Shown: piece by piece, positions 9,381 through 18,295 of the stretch | Position numbering within the stretch: the first letter of the stretch is position 1 | Layout of the letters: every line of letters starts with the position of its first letter | Source: Bacillus sp. USDA818B3_A | Lineage (GTDB): Bacteria > Bacillota > Bacilli > Bacillales > Cytobacillaceae | DNA: 64,000 nucleotides | Direction: 5' to 3' | NCBI RefSeq assembly: GCF_009928415.1 | Contig: NZ_JAABNN010000015.1 | Location: 1 to 64,000, forward strand | The notes under the pieces: model-generated | The model's database searches: none | Told to the model about the DNA's origin: nothing | What the model saw: only the letters and a program-made list of their open reading frames with translations | Translations under genes and position numbers: made by a program

Positions 9381-10600
9381 ATCCGTAAACCCACCTCCGA
9401 GAAAGCCGACCTTTGATTCCCTTCATTGATCATAACAACTCGGACTCCCCGGGCATGGGCAATAGAAATTAAAGAGCGTTCATTTTCAGTTGGTGTTTCT
9501 TTTTGCCCCTTAATCAGAAAAACGGTGATTCCCCCTTTTCTCTGCACCAAAAAACTTGCCTTTTCAATCAATGGTTTTGTCAGCTGGGCTGTGACCAGCA
9601 AAAAAGATACGGTCTGCTGTATAAACAAACCCTCTGCCTCGATTACCTTATCAAACGGTCTAGAGCTTTTCCCCTCAATTTTTGCAAGATGATAAAAAAT
9701 CCTCCTCAGGTTCGGTTCCCCGCCGCTAATAGGAAAGGAGACTCTTTCTTTACTATGGGTTAATAATCCGGTTTGTGCTCCCTTCTTTAAAACGGCCCGA
9801 ACGAGCGAAGCGGTAAAGGATACAACTGCTTCAAATTGCTGATCAGGGACACAGTCCATAAAAACAAATACATCGTGAGATTGTCGCTGTTCAAACTCCT
9901 TTGTCATGATTTCATTACGTCTTGCTGACGCTTTCCAGTTGATCCAGGAAAACCGATCGCCCGGCTGGTAATCTCTTACTCCAACCGCCATAGAGGTATC
10001 ACGCTGAACTCGTTCTCTCGATGCCGTTAAACCTTGATCGTATTGATTTTCAAACGGCTGATAAAACATTTCGGAATATGCGGGATAGACAATAATTTTA
10101 CCTTCTTCGGCAACTGTCTTTTCTTTTTCAAATAATCCTAAAGGATCACCTATTCTAAGTGTAAAGGAATGAAAGAAATGTTCCCCACGAGGTAAATCAT
10201 CGATCGTATATTCAAACGAAAACTCTTTTTTTAAACCTGGCAGAATGAGTTCCTTTGATTGATTACGTTTTTGGGACAATTTTAATGGTGCCTCAAAATG
10301 ATCTTCAATCAGCAGAAAAAATAAAGGAAAGGCGCTCGTCCGTTTCACGTTTACCTTCACCTTTAAGGTTTCACCGGCATTAAAATCATTTTTTGACAAG
10401 GTTCTTGTCACTTCTAATTCATTTAAGGAATAAAAGGATAAGGCCATGCAATAAACAGCGAACGGCAAGAAACTATAGAATAGAAACCAGCTGACAAATC
10501 CCCCTTGAAACATGGCATAGGAAAAAGCGAGGAAAATAAGAATGAGCAAAAGAATGAATTTCCCTATCTTTTTCAACAAACTCCTTGGTTTTCTCATCAT
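9377..10600 (-). CDS. yeaD: DUF58 domain protein (YeaD-like)
   Basis: A 407-residue protein with two N-terminal membrane helices (about 15-55) followed by a beta-rich region and the DUF58 core. The hallmark VRDYQPGDRFSWINWKASAR is near residue 210, followed by a von Willebrand A-like fold with an FMDC strand. It overlaps the downstream transglutaminase by 4 nt and the upstream MoxR gene by 1 nt (TAATG), marking a tight operon. DUF58 proteins commonly pair with MoxR ATPases; the exact role is unknown. Confidence 0.85.
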   Translation of the reverse strand: MMRKPRSLLKKIGKFILLLILIFLAFSYAMFQGGFVSWFLFYSFLPFAVYCMALSFYSLNELEVTRTLSKNDFNAGETLKVKVNVKRTSAFPLFFLLIEDHFEAPLKLSQKRNQSKELILPGLKKEFSFEYTIDDLPRGEHFFHSFTLRIGDPLGLFEKEKTVAEEGKIIVYPAYSEMFYQPFENQYDQGLTASRERVQRDTSMAVGVRDYQPGDRFSWINWKASARRNEIMTKEFEQRQSHDVFVFMDCVPDQQFEAVVSFTASLVRAVLKKGAQTGLLTHSKERVSFPISGGEPNLRRIFYHLAKIEGKSSRPFDKVIEAEGLFIQQTVSFLLVTAQLTKPLIEKASFLVQRKGGITVFLIKGQKETPTENERSLISIAHARGVRVVMINEGNQRSAFSEVGLRI

Positions 10601-11556
10601 TACTTCACAAGCCTTTGAACGGGTACGGGTACTCTGGCAATCACCTGGCAGACAATCTCTTCTGCCGAGATTCCCTCAAATTTTGCCTCTGATTTTAAAA
10701 TAATCCGATGAGATAAAACGAATGGTGCCAAATATTGAATATCATCCGGTAAGACATAATCACGGCCGTACATAAATGCATAAGCCTGGGCTGCTTTCAT
10801 GAGAGCAATCGAGCCTCTTGGACTTGCTCCCAGGTAGACTCTGCTATGCCCTCTTGTTCGGTTAACAATATCGACTATGTAACGTTTGATTGTATCATCG
10901 ACAAAAACATCTTTTATTTCGTTTTGAAGAGTAAGCAGTCCTTCGATATCAACCACTGCTGTAAGCTCTTCAATAGGCGGTATCTTTTGAGCCCGATTAA
11001 GGACCTCTATTTCCTCGTGCAAATCCGGGTAGCCCATTTTCATTTTCAACAGAAAACGGTCAAGCTGTGCCTCTGGAAGCGGATAGGTTCCCTCATATTC
11101 AATCGGATTTTGAGTGGCCATAACAAAGAACGGCCTGTTCAATTTATGGGTTACGCCATCGATTGTTACACTTGCTTCTTCCATCCCTTCTAACAGGGCG
11201 GATTGAGTTTTCGGTGAGGTTCGGTTAATTTCATCAGCGAGGATGATGTTTCCCATTAGAGGTCCTGGCCGGAATTGAAATTCCATTTCTTTTGGATTAT
11301 AAATGGAAACCCCGGTTACATCAGACGGCAGAAGGTCTGGCGTAAACTGAATTCTTCGGAAGTTAGCACTCACCGACTTGGCAAGGGCACGAACCATCAT
11401 CGTCTTCCCAACACCAGGGACATCTTCCAGCAGCACATGTCCTCCGGCAAGCAGCGCGACAAGACTTAACTCGGCGACATTTCGTTTCCCTATCATTACT
11501 TTTTCAATATTATTTATTATTCGTTCGATTGTAGGATTCATTTGTTCTTGTAACAA
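10600..11556 (-). CDS. yeaC: MoxR-family AAA+ ATPase (YeaC-like)
   Basis: A 318-residue AAA+ chaperone-type ATPase. Walker A is DVPGVGKT (about 45-52), Walker B ILADEINR, and the sensor region ATQNPIEYEGTYPLPEAQLDRF is typical of MoxR. A longer reading frame upstream exists, but I chose TTG at 11554-11556. It has AAAGGAGGGG at ideal spacing and gives the normal family length; the next ATG (11541) is too far from this site. It is the first gene of the MoxR-DUF58-transglutaminase operon and probably acts with DUF58 in maturing or remodelling an envelope or secreted partner. Confidence 0.88.
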   Translation of the reverse strand: MLQEQMNPTIERIINNIEKVMIGKRNVAELSLVALLAGGHVLLEDVPGVGKTMMVRALAKSVSANFRRIQFTPDLLPSDVTGVSIYNPKEMEFQFRPGPLMGNIILADEINRTSPKTQSALLEGMEEASVTIDGVTHKLNRPFFVMATQNPIEYEGTYPLPEAQLDRFLLKMKMGYPDLHEEIEVLNRAQKIPPIEELTAVVDIEGLLTLQNEIKDVFVDDTIKRYIVDIVNRTRGHSRVYLGASPRGSIALMKAAQAYAFMYGRDYVLPDDIQYLAPFVLSHRIILKSEAKFEGISAEEIVCQVIARVPVPVQRLVK

Positions 11557-11674
11557 AAAAGCCCCTCCTTTCACAATAAAAGAGCGATATTTGGCATCAT
11601 CTATATGTATTCTAGCTATTGTAAAAAAAATCCTGTTAGGAGTGGGTGCGAAATTTGATAAGTGCTGCCTAATA

Positions 11675-11723
11675 AAAAAAGAAGATGAATCCATGGAACA
11701 GGCGTGCATTCCGGATTCATCTT
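11675..11723 (-). terminator. Intrinsic terminator of the zinc metallopeptidase gene
   Basis: Stem AAGATGAATCC (11682-11692) with GGATTCATCTT (11713-11723), followed on the minus strand by a T-run, 17 nt after the stop codon. Confidence 0.8.
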
Positions 11724-11739
11724 TATTTTTTATATATCA

Positions 11740-12570
11740 TTAGAGGTTTGGCGCATTAAAAGTATCTCCACCTTCAATGGTGCCGTTGTTGAAACCTTTA
11801 TTAAACCAGCGCTTTCTCTGCGCAGAAGTTCCATGCGTAAAACTTTCTGGAACCACATAGCCCTGTGCTTTCTTCTGAATATTATCGTCCCCGACAGCAT
11901 TAGCTGCATTTAATGCCTCTTCCAAGTCACCCTTTTCGAGATATCCCTTTCCTTGTGCGTAGTGAGCCCAAACTCCTGCCAAATAATCTGCCTGTAATTC
12001 GTACCGTACAGAGTACTCATTTGTCCGTTTCTCGGCTGCGGAAACATGATCTCCTGCATCCAGAAGAGTCTGAACGTGGTGGCCCACCTCATGGGCAATG
12101 ACGTACGCCATCGCAAAATCACCTGGTGCTTGGAAATTGTTTTTCAGCTCCTGATAAAAACTTAAATCAATATACAACTTGTGATCACCTGGACAATAAA
12201 ATGGTCCTACTGCCGCACTTTGCGATCCACAAGCCGATTGGACATTGCCGGTGTATAAAACGAGCTTAGGATTTTCGTATGTGAGCCCTCTTTTTTTGAA
12301 TTCTTCCGACCAAACATCCTCCGTATCCGCCAGAACAACAGAGACAAAATCCGCTTGTTCCTTTTCCGCTGCTGTCTCTTGATAAGGCGTGCTGGTGTCT
12401 GAACCAGTGTTGGTTGTCATGTTATTCATTATATCCCCTGGATTACCTCCAAGGAGTGTAAAGAGGAGGACAATGATTATACTTCCTATACCTCCCCCAA
12501 TCATCGTTTTGCCGCCGATTCCCCGGCGGTCTTCAACGTTAGAGCTTTCCCTTCTTCCCTTCCAGTTCAT
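11740..12570 (-). CDS. Putative neutral zinc metallopeptidase (YpfJ family)
   Basis: A 276-residue protein with a short basic cytoplasmic N-terminus, one membrane helix (about 25-42) and an extracytoplasmic zinc peptidase domain. The zinc motif HEVGHH is in AYVIAHEVGHHVQTLLDAGD, with the downstream acidic stretch QADYLAGVWAH. Cysteines in QSACGSQSA and FYCPGDHK may form a disulfide. This is the YpfJ/PF04228-type architecture, common but uncharacterised in bacteria. It is monocistronic with its own terminator. Its substrate is unknown. Confidence 0.85.
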   Translation of the reverse strand: MNWKGRRESSNVEDRRGIGGKTMIGGGIGSIIIVLLFTLLGGNPGDIMNNMTTNTGSDTSTPYQETAAEKEQADFVSVVLADTEDVWSEEFKKRGLTYENPKLVLYTGNVQSACGSQSAAVGPFYCPGDHKLYIDLSFYQELKNNFQAPGDFAMAYVIAHEVGHHVQTLLDAGDHVSAAEKRTNEYSVRYELQADYLAGVWAHYAQGKGYLEKGDLEEALNAANAVGDDNIQKKAQGYVVPESFTHGTSAQRKRWFNKGFNNGTIEGGDTFNAPNL

Positions 12571-12823
12571 AAATTCTACCTCCTTAAAAAAGATGATGAA
12601 TTACACATTTCTTTTTTCTACAGTGTTATACCCATCTGAACGACTTAATTATGTATCTATTTCAAAAACCATTATGTTAATATTTGGTACTTATTGCCCT
12701 GCATCAATTATTTAGGGTCACTAAATTCAGGAAAATAGTAGGTTGTTATTTTTATAGAGTCAATAATAAAATAGATAAAGATTCACCTTTACTTATAAAT
12801 ATACATAACTAGGGGGTATTCGT

Positions 12824-15211
12824 GTGAAAAAGAACAGAAAGAAAAAAGCAGCAGCAGGTCTGCTAGCTGTTAGTTTAGTTACAACTATTCCTTGGACTTC
12901 CGGTTTTGCCGAGGGCCAAAAGTGGACAAACGTTAATGCATACGAAGAACAAGCTGGAAGTTTATTTAATAGCGAAAACTATGATTTTGTAAAGTTCTCA
13001 CAAATTGGTACGACCCTCAAAAATATTGAAAAGCAATCCAACCGTGTGAAAGTTGAGGTTCGCGGAACATCTGCAGATGGGAACCCTCTTTATGTGGTAA
13101 CCATCGCTGACCCAACCACACAAGGTAAGTTCGGTAAAATACAAGCTTTGAGAAAGCAAATGTTTAAAAATCCAGGCAAGGCACAGGATTGGATTGCCGC
13201 TAACCCTGATTTTAAAGTTCCGATTATGATTAATGGTTCCATTCACGGAACAGAGTTTGTGGGCAGTGATGCGGTACTACAATTAATTCAGCGCTTTGCT
13301 ACTCAGAATGACCAAGAAACAAAAAATATTTTAGCTAACAACATCCTTATTTTTAATGTCGTCCAAAACCCTGATGGCCGTGTGAATGCAACACGTTTTA
13401 ACGGTGAGGGAATCGACTTAAACCGTGATTTTATCACTCAATCACAGCCAGAAACACAAGAAACGGTTGAGCTCATTAAAGAATGGAATCCGATGGTATT
13501 CCTTGATACACATGGTTATGTAAAGAATTATGCTCCGAACCGTCAGGGATTAATCGAACCTTGTACACCGCCGCATAATCCAAACTATGAGTACGACCTT
13601 TATAATAAGTGGGCTTATAAACAAGCTGAAGCAATGGAAGCAAACATTATGGGAGATAAAGCTTCATTTACAGGCAATTTGTATCAGAGCATGGAGGGTG
13701 TTTATATTCCACAGCGTAATGATGCTGAAGGCTGGGATGACTATCCGCCAATCTTCACCCCAATGTATGCAATGTATCATGGTGCCTATGGTCATACACT
13801 AGAAGCCCCAACTAATGATTTGGATGGTGTGCGCTGGCAGTATGATGCGATTATGGGTGCACTGAAATTTGCCACCGAAAATAAACAAGGAATGATTACC
13901 GATCAAATTGAAATGTTCAAACGCGGAATCAATTTTGATCACCCTTTCCACCAGGATGGCTTCTTCCCGAAGGCTTATATTCTTCCGGTTGACGAAAAGG
14001 ATCCATCTGTAACGGATAAAGCTGTTAATCATTTAATGAAAAATGACATTGAAGTGGTCCAAGCTGCAAAGGCATTTACTGTTGATGGAAAAACCTTTCC
14101 AAAGGGAAGTTATATTGTCAAGATGGACCAAGCCAAAGCTGGTTTAGCTAACACGATGCTTTGGGATGGCGAGGACATCACGAACGATACTTCAGCAATG
14201 TATGATATTTCAGCATGGAGCCTGCCTGAACTTTGGGGATTTGAAGCGATTCCTACACAAACATCTGTTGATGTTACTTCAATTAAGGTTACACAGGTTA
14301 CTGAACAAGGATCTGTTACTGGTAAAGGACCATTCATCATTCCTAACAGCTCCGTGAAGGCTGTGAGTCTAGCAAATACATTGTTACAGCAAGGTGTAGC
14401 TGTAAAGCGTGATACAGAGGGTAACTTCTATACTGAAGCAGCGTCAAATGAGATTTCTGCTGCCGTAAAAGCCTCCGGATTAAAGATTGAATCAACAGCA
14501 AAGGTACCTGCAGATGCGGTTGTTTTATCAAGTTTAAAAGTAGCCATTTTTAAGGATGGCGGCATGGGCAAACAACAATCTCACAGCGGGACAAAACTGG
14601 CTCTTAAGCGTCTTGGCTTTGATGTGACAGAGGTAACACCAGTAGAGGCAGCAGAGAAAGGCCTTAGCGGATTTGATGTGTTTGTTTACAGCGGGACAGA
14701 AAGCCTTATTTCTACAAATCTATCTACTGCAAACAAAGAATTTGGCTTCCAAAATGCCGGCGAGCTTGATCTATTCAAAGCAAAAGTGAATGATTTTATG
14801 AGCAAAGGTGGAAAATATATCGCCATTGGTGCTGGAGCTTCTAGAGCATCGAAAACGCTAGGACTGACAGACGATACCATTAATACTGGCGGTTCAAACA
14901 GTAATGGTATTGTAAACGTAAACTATGAGGGAACTGGGTTAACAGCTGGTTATGACCAAGACGACTTAGGGTTCGTGTACCGCCCAGTTTGGTATACGGG
15001 GACTGACAATGATAAAGTTGTCGCTAAGCTTGGAGATAAAGATAATTTCTTTATGGCAGGACATTGGGCAAATAATAATTTAGCTAAAGGACAGGCTGTC
15101 ATAGTTAAAGAGAAGAATAAAGACGTAACTCTAATCGGATTAGAGGCAGGTTTCCGTGATCATACCGATTACTTGTTCCGACTCCTATCCAATGCTATTT
15201 TTGAAAAATAA
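12824..15211 (+). CDS. Secreted M14 zinc carboxypeptidase
   Basis: A 795-residue exported peptidase. The signal peptide (about 1-29) has a Lys-rich start, hydrophobic core and a cleavage site near GFA-EG. The M14 domain shows the zinc ligands His and Glu in IHGTEFVG, His in LDTHGY and the likely catalytic Glu in HTLEAPTND. The C-terminal third (about 560-795) looks like an extra alpha/beta domain (FDVFVYSGTESL, GGKYIAIGAGASRA), as in other large Bacillus M14 proteins. The GTG start is supported by AGGGGGT six bases upstream. It stands alone between a divergent metallopeptidase gene and the T7SS immunity region. Confidence 0.88.
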   Translation: MKKNRKKKAAAGLLAVSLVTTIPWTSGFAEGQKWTNVNAYEEQAGSLFNSENYDFVKFSQIGTTLKNIEKQSNRVKVEVRGTSADGNPLYVVTIADPTTQGKFGKIQALRKQMFKNPGKAQDWIAANPDFKVPIMINGSIHGTEFVGSDAVLQLIQRFATQNDQETKNILANNILIFNVVQNPDGRVNATRFNGEGIDLNRDFITQSQPETQETVELIKEWNPMVFLDTHGYVKNYAPNRQGLIEPCTPPHNPNYEYDLYNKWAYKQAEAMEANIMGDKASFTGNLYQSMEGVYIPQRNDAEGWDDYPPIFTPMYAMYHGAYGHTLEAPTNDLDGVRWQYDAIMGALKFATENKQGMITDQIEMFKRGINFDHPFHQDGFFPKAYILPVDEKDPSVTDKAVNHLMKNDIEVVQAAKAFTVDGKTFPKGSYIVKMDQAKAGLANTMLWDGEDITNDTSAMYDISAWSLPELWGFEAIPTQTSVDVTSIKVTQVTEQGSVTGKGPFIIPNSSVKAVSLANTLLQQGVAVKRDTEGNFYTEAASNEISAAVKASGLKIESTAKVPADAVVLSSLKVAIFKDGGMGKQQSHSGTKLALKRLGFDVTEVTPVEAAEKGLSGFDVFVYSGTESLISTNLSTANKEFGFQNAGELDLFKAKVNDFMSKGGKYIAIGAGASRASKTLGLTDDTINTGGSNSNGIVNVNYEGTGLTAGYDQDDLGFVYRPVWYTGTDNDKVVAKLGDKDNFFMAGHWANNNLAKGQAVIVKEKNKDVTLIGLEAGFRDHTDYLFRLLSNAIFEK

Positions 15212-15224
15212 GAATAAATTTTAG

Positions 15225-15252
15225 GCCTGGTTCAATAATGACCAGGCTTTTT
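15225..15252 (+). terminator. Intrinsic terminator of the M14 peptidase gene
   Basis: Stem GCCTGGT (15225-15231) with ACCAGGC (15241-15247), nine-base loop, then TTTTT on the plus strand. Confidence 0.8.
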
Positions 15253-15262
15253 CAATCTATTT

Positions 15263-15502
15263 TCATACTACTTCAGTTCTTAATCTTTTAATAAAATTGT
15301 CGAGCGCATCACTTTCATTATCAAATGCTGTTATAGAACCTTGTACAATATTAGCTCTCTCATCAGTTACATATACTTCCCACTGGTTATTATTACTCTT
15401 CCTTATTCCAACTTCATTCTCCTTTAATGAATGTTCATTATACAGATTAAAACGTTTTAGCCCTTCATCTTTAATGATTTTATTTACTTCCTCATTTATC
15501 AT
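15263..15502 (-). CDS. Small Imm59-like immunity protein
   Basis: A 79-residue acidic cytoplasmic protein with the pattern QWEVYVTDERANIVQGSI followed by a short acidic/helical tail (FDNESDALDNFIKRLR). This resembles small polymorphic-toxin immunity proteins of the Imm59 type. The ATG overlaps the stop codon (ATGA) of a fossil toxin tail in another frame (15499-15615), the usual toxin-immunity junction. It has a paralogue-like neighbour at 15599-15847. No intact toxin is adjacent, so it is an orphan immunity gene. The family name is by pattern only. Confidence 0.55.
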   Translation of the reverse strand: MINEEVNKIIKDEGLKRFNLYNEHSLKENEVGIRKSNNNQWEVYVTDERANIVQGSITAFDNESDALDNFIKRLRTEVV

Positions 15503-15615
15503 CTATAGCAACTCTCCCTTTTTTTAAAAGATTTTTGTAGGTAAACTTCATCTTCAAACATTGGCCAATCTATCTTTTTTATCTGTCTAGGGTTAATCCT
15601 ATAATAAGGATGTTT
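15499..15615 (-). pseudogene. Fossil C-terminal tip of a T7SS toxin
   Basis: Minus-strand frame after a TGA codon: 38 codons reading KHPYYRINPRQIKKIDWPMF and on to a Lys-rich end, stopping with TGA inside the ATG of the next immunity gene (ATGA overlap). The peptide looks like a genuine charged/aromatic domain end and has no start or N-terminus. Its upstream end runs into the 3' end of the 15599-15847 gene in another frame, suggesting a recombination junction. It is a toxin remnant by context, not by family match. Confidence 0.5.
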
Positions 15616-15847
15616 TCATTCTACTAACCGTAATATTATATATAACATCAAAAATTTCATCTTCCGTTCCTTCTTGAACAATATCGAAATCTTGGCGTTC
15701 ACCTACCAAATATAACTTCCAAATACCATTTTCTTCAAAACAGCCTGTAATATAAGGGACGACTCTCCTAGCCCCAATTACTATATTTAATTTTGAAATA
15801 TCAATATTATTTTGATTAATATATTCTACATATTCTAGTCGAGTCAT
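15599..15847 (-). CDS. Small Imm59-like immunity protein (second copy)
   Basis: An 82-residue protein with IWKLYLVGERQDFDIVQEG, matching the W-x-(V/L)-Y-x-x-(D/G)-E-R pattern of the 79-residue neighbour and followed by a similar acidic helix. It is therefore probably a diverged member of the same immunity family. ATG start with a possible weak site upstream. Orphan in the immunity array downstream of the toxins. The 80 bp upstream carry the direct repeat TGGATTGTCAT twice and no clear gene. Confidence 0.45.
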   Translation of the reverse strand: MTRLEYVEYINQNNIDISKLNIVIGARRVVPYITGCFEENGIWKLYLVGERQDFDIVQEGTEDEIFDVIYNITVSRMKTSLL

Positions 15848-15926
15848 AATCAGCCACCTTGGATTGTCATGTGTTCCAAATTTACTCCAATGATTTTTTC
15901 CTGGATTGTCATCCTATTTTCCACCA

Positions 15927-16391
15927 TTATTTAAACTTCTCGTTATTTAATATGTAAAACTCCTCTAATGTGACCTCTTTTCTTGTTGTTATTTTACTCA
16001 AATAATCTTCTTTGACATAAATAAGTTGATAATCATCACGTGGATTCAACCTTTTTGTAAAAAAGTCACGGTCTAGGGGATTAAAATGACATTCCCTTCC
16101 GATATTTGAATCAATTGTCACGACTTCAATTTCATTACTGTCTCTATAATTACCGTGAACAAAAAATTCATAATGTTTATATTTAGCCATAAAAAATTCA
16201 CGGTATAGCTCTGAAACCTCTTCTATTTTTACTTCCTTTTCATATAAATCTTCATCATATGCGGACATTGCAGGAATAAAACCATCTTCTGCCCAGTGCA
16301 GAAATAATTTGACGTTTGAAACTTCTCCTTTAATTCGTGTGGAAAAGGCTTTATATTTTTTATTTTTATAAACAGCGACACATCTATCCAT
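15927..16391 (-). CDS. Hypothetical protein of the immunity array
   Basis: A 154-residue soluble protein, starting at ATG 16389-16391 because GGAGGG precedes it; the frame remains open for 17 codons upstream. It has no signal peptide or membrane helix. The N-terminal half is beta-rich with several aromatic residues (VKLFLHWAEDGFIPAMSAYD), then charged helices. I do not recognise the family. Position among orphan immunity genes and AT-rich composition suggest a toxin-immunity protein. Confidence 0.5.
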   Translation of the reverse strand: MDRCVAVYKNKKYKAFSTRIKGEVSNVKLFLHWAEDGFIPAMSAYDEDLYEKEVKIEEVSELYREFFMAKYKHYEFFVHGNYRDSNEIEVVTIDSNIGRECHFNPLDRDFFTKRLNPRDDYQLIYVKEDYLSKITTRKEVTLEEFYILNNEKFK

Positions 16392-16541
16392 AATTCCCTC
16401 CATATAAAGGTGGGTGTCCTTTTTATTTTTGCTAACCGACAAGAGTTCAATAGACTTTATCAGTCCTAATTAGTCATGATATTTATTTGCTAGGCCAAGT
16501 TAATAGTTTTGCTTTATAGCTTAAAAAGGTTATTATTTTAT

Positions 16542-17030
16542 CTAGTTATTTGCCTTTTCATATTCTTTCATTCTCTCTATCAATTCCAAGTCATGCCCGT
16601 TCTTATCTTGACTTATATATTTATACTCGAAGTATTTAATTCTTGCAGAAGGACCGAAATCACTGTTAGTCCAGTTGGTATAATCAAACATTACGCTTAG
16701 CTTACCAGACTCATTTACTATCATTGTGACTGAAAACCAAGGCTTTTGGTTATTATCAATAAATACCTTTTGAAGTTCATGAGTTAGTTTAAATAATTCA
16801 TGAAGCTCTCTATTATAAAGTCTTTTGTCTACACCATATACCTTGGGAATAAAATGAGAAAAAACAGCCTTTTCAAGTTCTGCCTTTGGTGTGAAAAAGA
16901 AAAAAACCCCTCCTTCCTTCCCCATTACTTCTCCATTAAAGTAAAATTCACACCAATCAACCGGAATCATATCAACAATGTATTGAGCTATTTGTTGATA
17001 TAATTTATTTAACTTTTGTTCAAAGCTCAT
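16542..17030 (-). CDS. YezG-family immunity protein (orphan)
   Basis: A 162-residue protein. The start LNKLYQQIAQYIVDMIPVDW, the central SHFIPKVYGVDKRLYNREL and the segment NQKPWFSVTMIVNESGKLSVMFDYTNW follow the YezG (DUF600) pattern. YezG proteins neutralise YeeF-type nuclease toxins of T7SS. The Shine-Dalgarno AGGAGG lies within the end of a short fossil reading frame (17034-17120). No intact toxin precedes it. It is distinct from the paired YezG copy at 21251-21745. Confidence 0.75.
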   Translation of the reverse strand: MSFEQKLNKLYQQIAQYIVDMIPVDWCEFYFNGEVMGKEGGVFFFFTPKAELEKAVFSHFIPKVYGVDKRLYNRELHELFKLTHELQKVFIDNNQKPWFSVTMIVNESGKLSVMFDYTNWTNSDFGPSARIKYFEYKYISQDKNGHDLELIERMKEYEKANN

Positions 17031-17033
17031 CTT

Positions 17034-17120
17034 TTAACCTCCTGATTTATTCGCAAGTTCACGAATCACGGGAAAATTCTGTTCAATTTTGTATTTAACT
17101 AAAAATGAATCTGGAGGCAT
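17034..17120 (-). pseudogene. Fossil C-terminal tip of a toxin
   Basis: Minus-strand frame of 28 codons (MPPDSFLVKYKIEQNFPVIR, then ELANKSGG and TAA). It ends 3 nt before the YezG-like ATG and its last codons supply that gene's Shine-Dalgarno. In-frame stops lie just upstream, so it is a remnant. The Y-x-I-x-x-x-x-P-V-...-GG arrangement is loosely like the end of the 594-residue toxin at 19088-20872. Function lost; identity inferred from context. Confidence 0.4.
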
Positions 17121-17407
17121 TGATCACTTGATATAAAATTGGCTCGAGATTTCCCCTCTGAGGACCTTTCATTAATAAAAATCACAGCAAAATTTGCACA
17201 ACTCCCCTATATATAGAGTCATATCGTTCGGCCATCTGATCATCAAGAAGTAATTTAAAAACCTCGGTTAAGCCCTAATGAACTCAATCGCGGTTTCTTT
17301 TTATCTTTGTCTTCTAATCCCTTAATTAGCATAATTATTCCATTCTTCGTGGCAGCAATTTTTATTTATGGCTAATTGATCTGAGTTCGTTTCTTTTCCA
17401 AAGTACA
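17121..17407 (-). other. Non-coding, degraded sequence
   Basis: No open frame with a plausible start and ribosome site, no strong hairpin and no repeat seen. It lies between two immunity-like genes and is probably decayed toxin or immunity DNA. Confidence 0.4.
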
Positions 17408-17818
17408 TTAGTTCAAATTTTTATAATAAGAAATGTGAATTTCCGACTGGCCACTCCTCGTATCTACCCATGGTTTAATTGTTCCCCAGTCGAGATCTAT
17501 TTGATTTTTTATTCCTAACTGTTCACTCAATAATCCTATTAACCAACGCCTATGTCTCTTAGCAGTGATCATTCCATCTTCTTCGTTTTCCGAATAAGCC
17601 TTTAAAATAATTTTACTAAGCTTCTCGTCGCTAAACATTAAATGTAAAAGGAACAAATCTGAATAGATTTTTTGTGGAGATAAAAAATAAACAAAGCTAT
17701 TTGGCTTTCCTTCTCTTACCTTAATATCTGTATTTTGGCTTTTAATGCCGATCAAGGTAGTATCACTATCAATAGTGATACTACCTACCTGTAATACTCC
17801 TGATATTAATTTCCCCAT
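17408..17818 (-). CDS. Hypothetical protein of the immunity array
   Basis: A 136-residue soluble protein with no signal peptide. Beta-rich start (GVLQVGSITIDSDTTLIGIKS), a hydrophobic helix around DLFLLHLMF, basic KRHRRWLIGLL and an aromatic-rich end (DWGTIKPWVDTRSG). ATG start with GGAGG ten bases upstream. Not recognised. Its place among orphan immunity genes suggests an immunity role. Confidence 0.5.
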   Translation of the reverse strand: MGKLISGVLQVGSITIDSDTTLIGIKSQNTDIKVREGKPNSFVYFLSPQKIYSDLFLLHLMFSDEKLSKIILKAYSENEEDGMITAKRHRRWLIGLLSEQLGIKNQIDLDWGTIKPWVDTRSGQSEIHISYYKNLN

Positions 17819-17911
17819 TATTTAATATCCTCCAGCCTATTCTACTTATTTACGCTTCATCCAACTACTGTAATACTAAGTGACTAAAATTGTAGTATCT
17901 GTCTTTTCTGA

Positions 17912-18295
17912 TTATAATTCTTTAATATCTTCCAAAATTTCTACATCCTCAAGAGGTACCCATTTCTCATAAAAATATTTATCAGTTCTTTCAAAGCTTA
18001 GCTCCTTTGCAAATTCATTATTTGTAGTACCAATACTTACCTTTCCGTCCCTTATTTGTAAACTAACATCAAATGTTCTCCCTTTATACTTTGCATATGG
18101 GGTAACTTCGTATATTGTTGAAACCTCACTTTTATCAACAATTTTTACGTACGTTGATGAATACTCTTCCTTAAATTCATATTTAACATCTTCCGGGCAG
18201 TCAGAGATTAATTCGTAGGTAAGACTATCATTTTCATATACTTTATATTCTCTACCATTTAACAACGTATATCGACCTTTTCTTATTTTTTTCAT
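17912..18295 (-). CDS. Hypothetical protein, probable orphan immunity
   Basis: A 127-residue soluble, beta-rich, acidic protein (KKIRKGRYTLLNGREYKVYE at the start; KWVPLEDVEILEDIKEL at the end). I take ATG 18293-18295, which has GGAGGTGG five bases upstream; a GTG-type start five codons earlier lacks a site. The ATG overlaps the TGA of a fossil toxin tip (ATGA). Family not recognised; the junction makes an immunity function likely. Confidence 0.55.
   Translation of the reverse strand: MKKIRKGRYTLLNGREYKVYENDSLTYELISDCPEDVKYEFKEEYSSTYVKIVDKSEVSTIYEVTPYAKYKGRTFDVSLQIRDGKVSIGTTNNEFAKELSFERTDKYFYEKWVPLEDVEILEDIKEL

Noticed and set aside
11557..11709. 51-codon N-terminal extension of the MoxR ATPase
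   Set aside because: The extension is unlike MoxR proteins and would run through the ribosome site AAAGGAGGGG; the TTG at 11554-11556 gives the normal length.
15848..15926. Possible fourth fossil toxin tip (DDNPGKNHWSKFGTHDNPRW)
   Set aside because: The frame is not coupled to the next start codon and the region contains the direct repeat TGGATTGTCAT, so the peptide may be chance.
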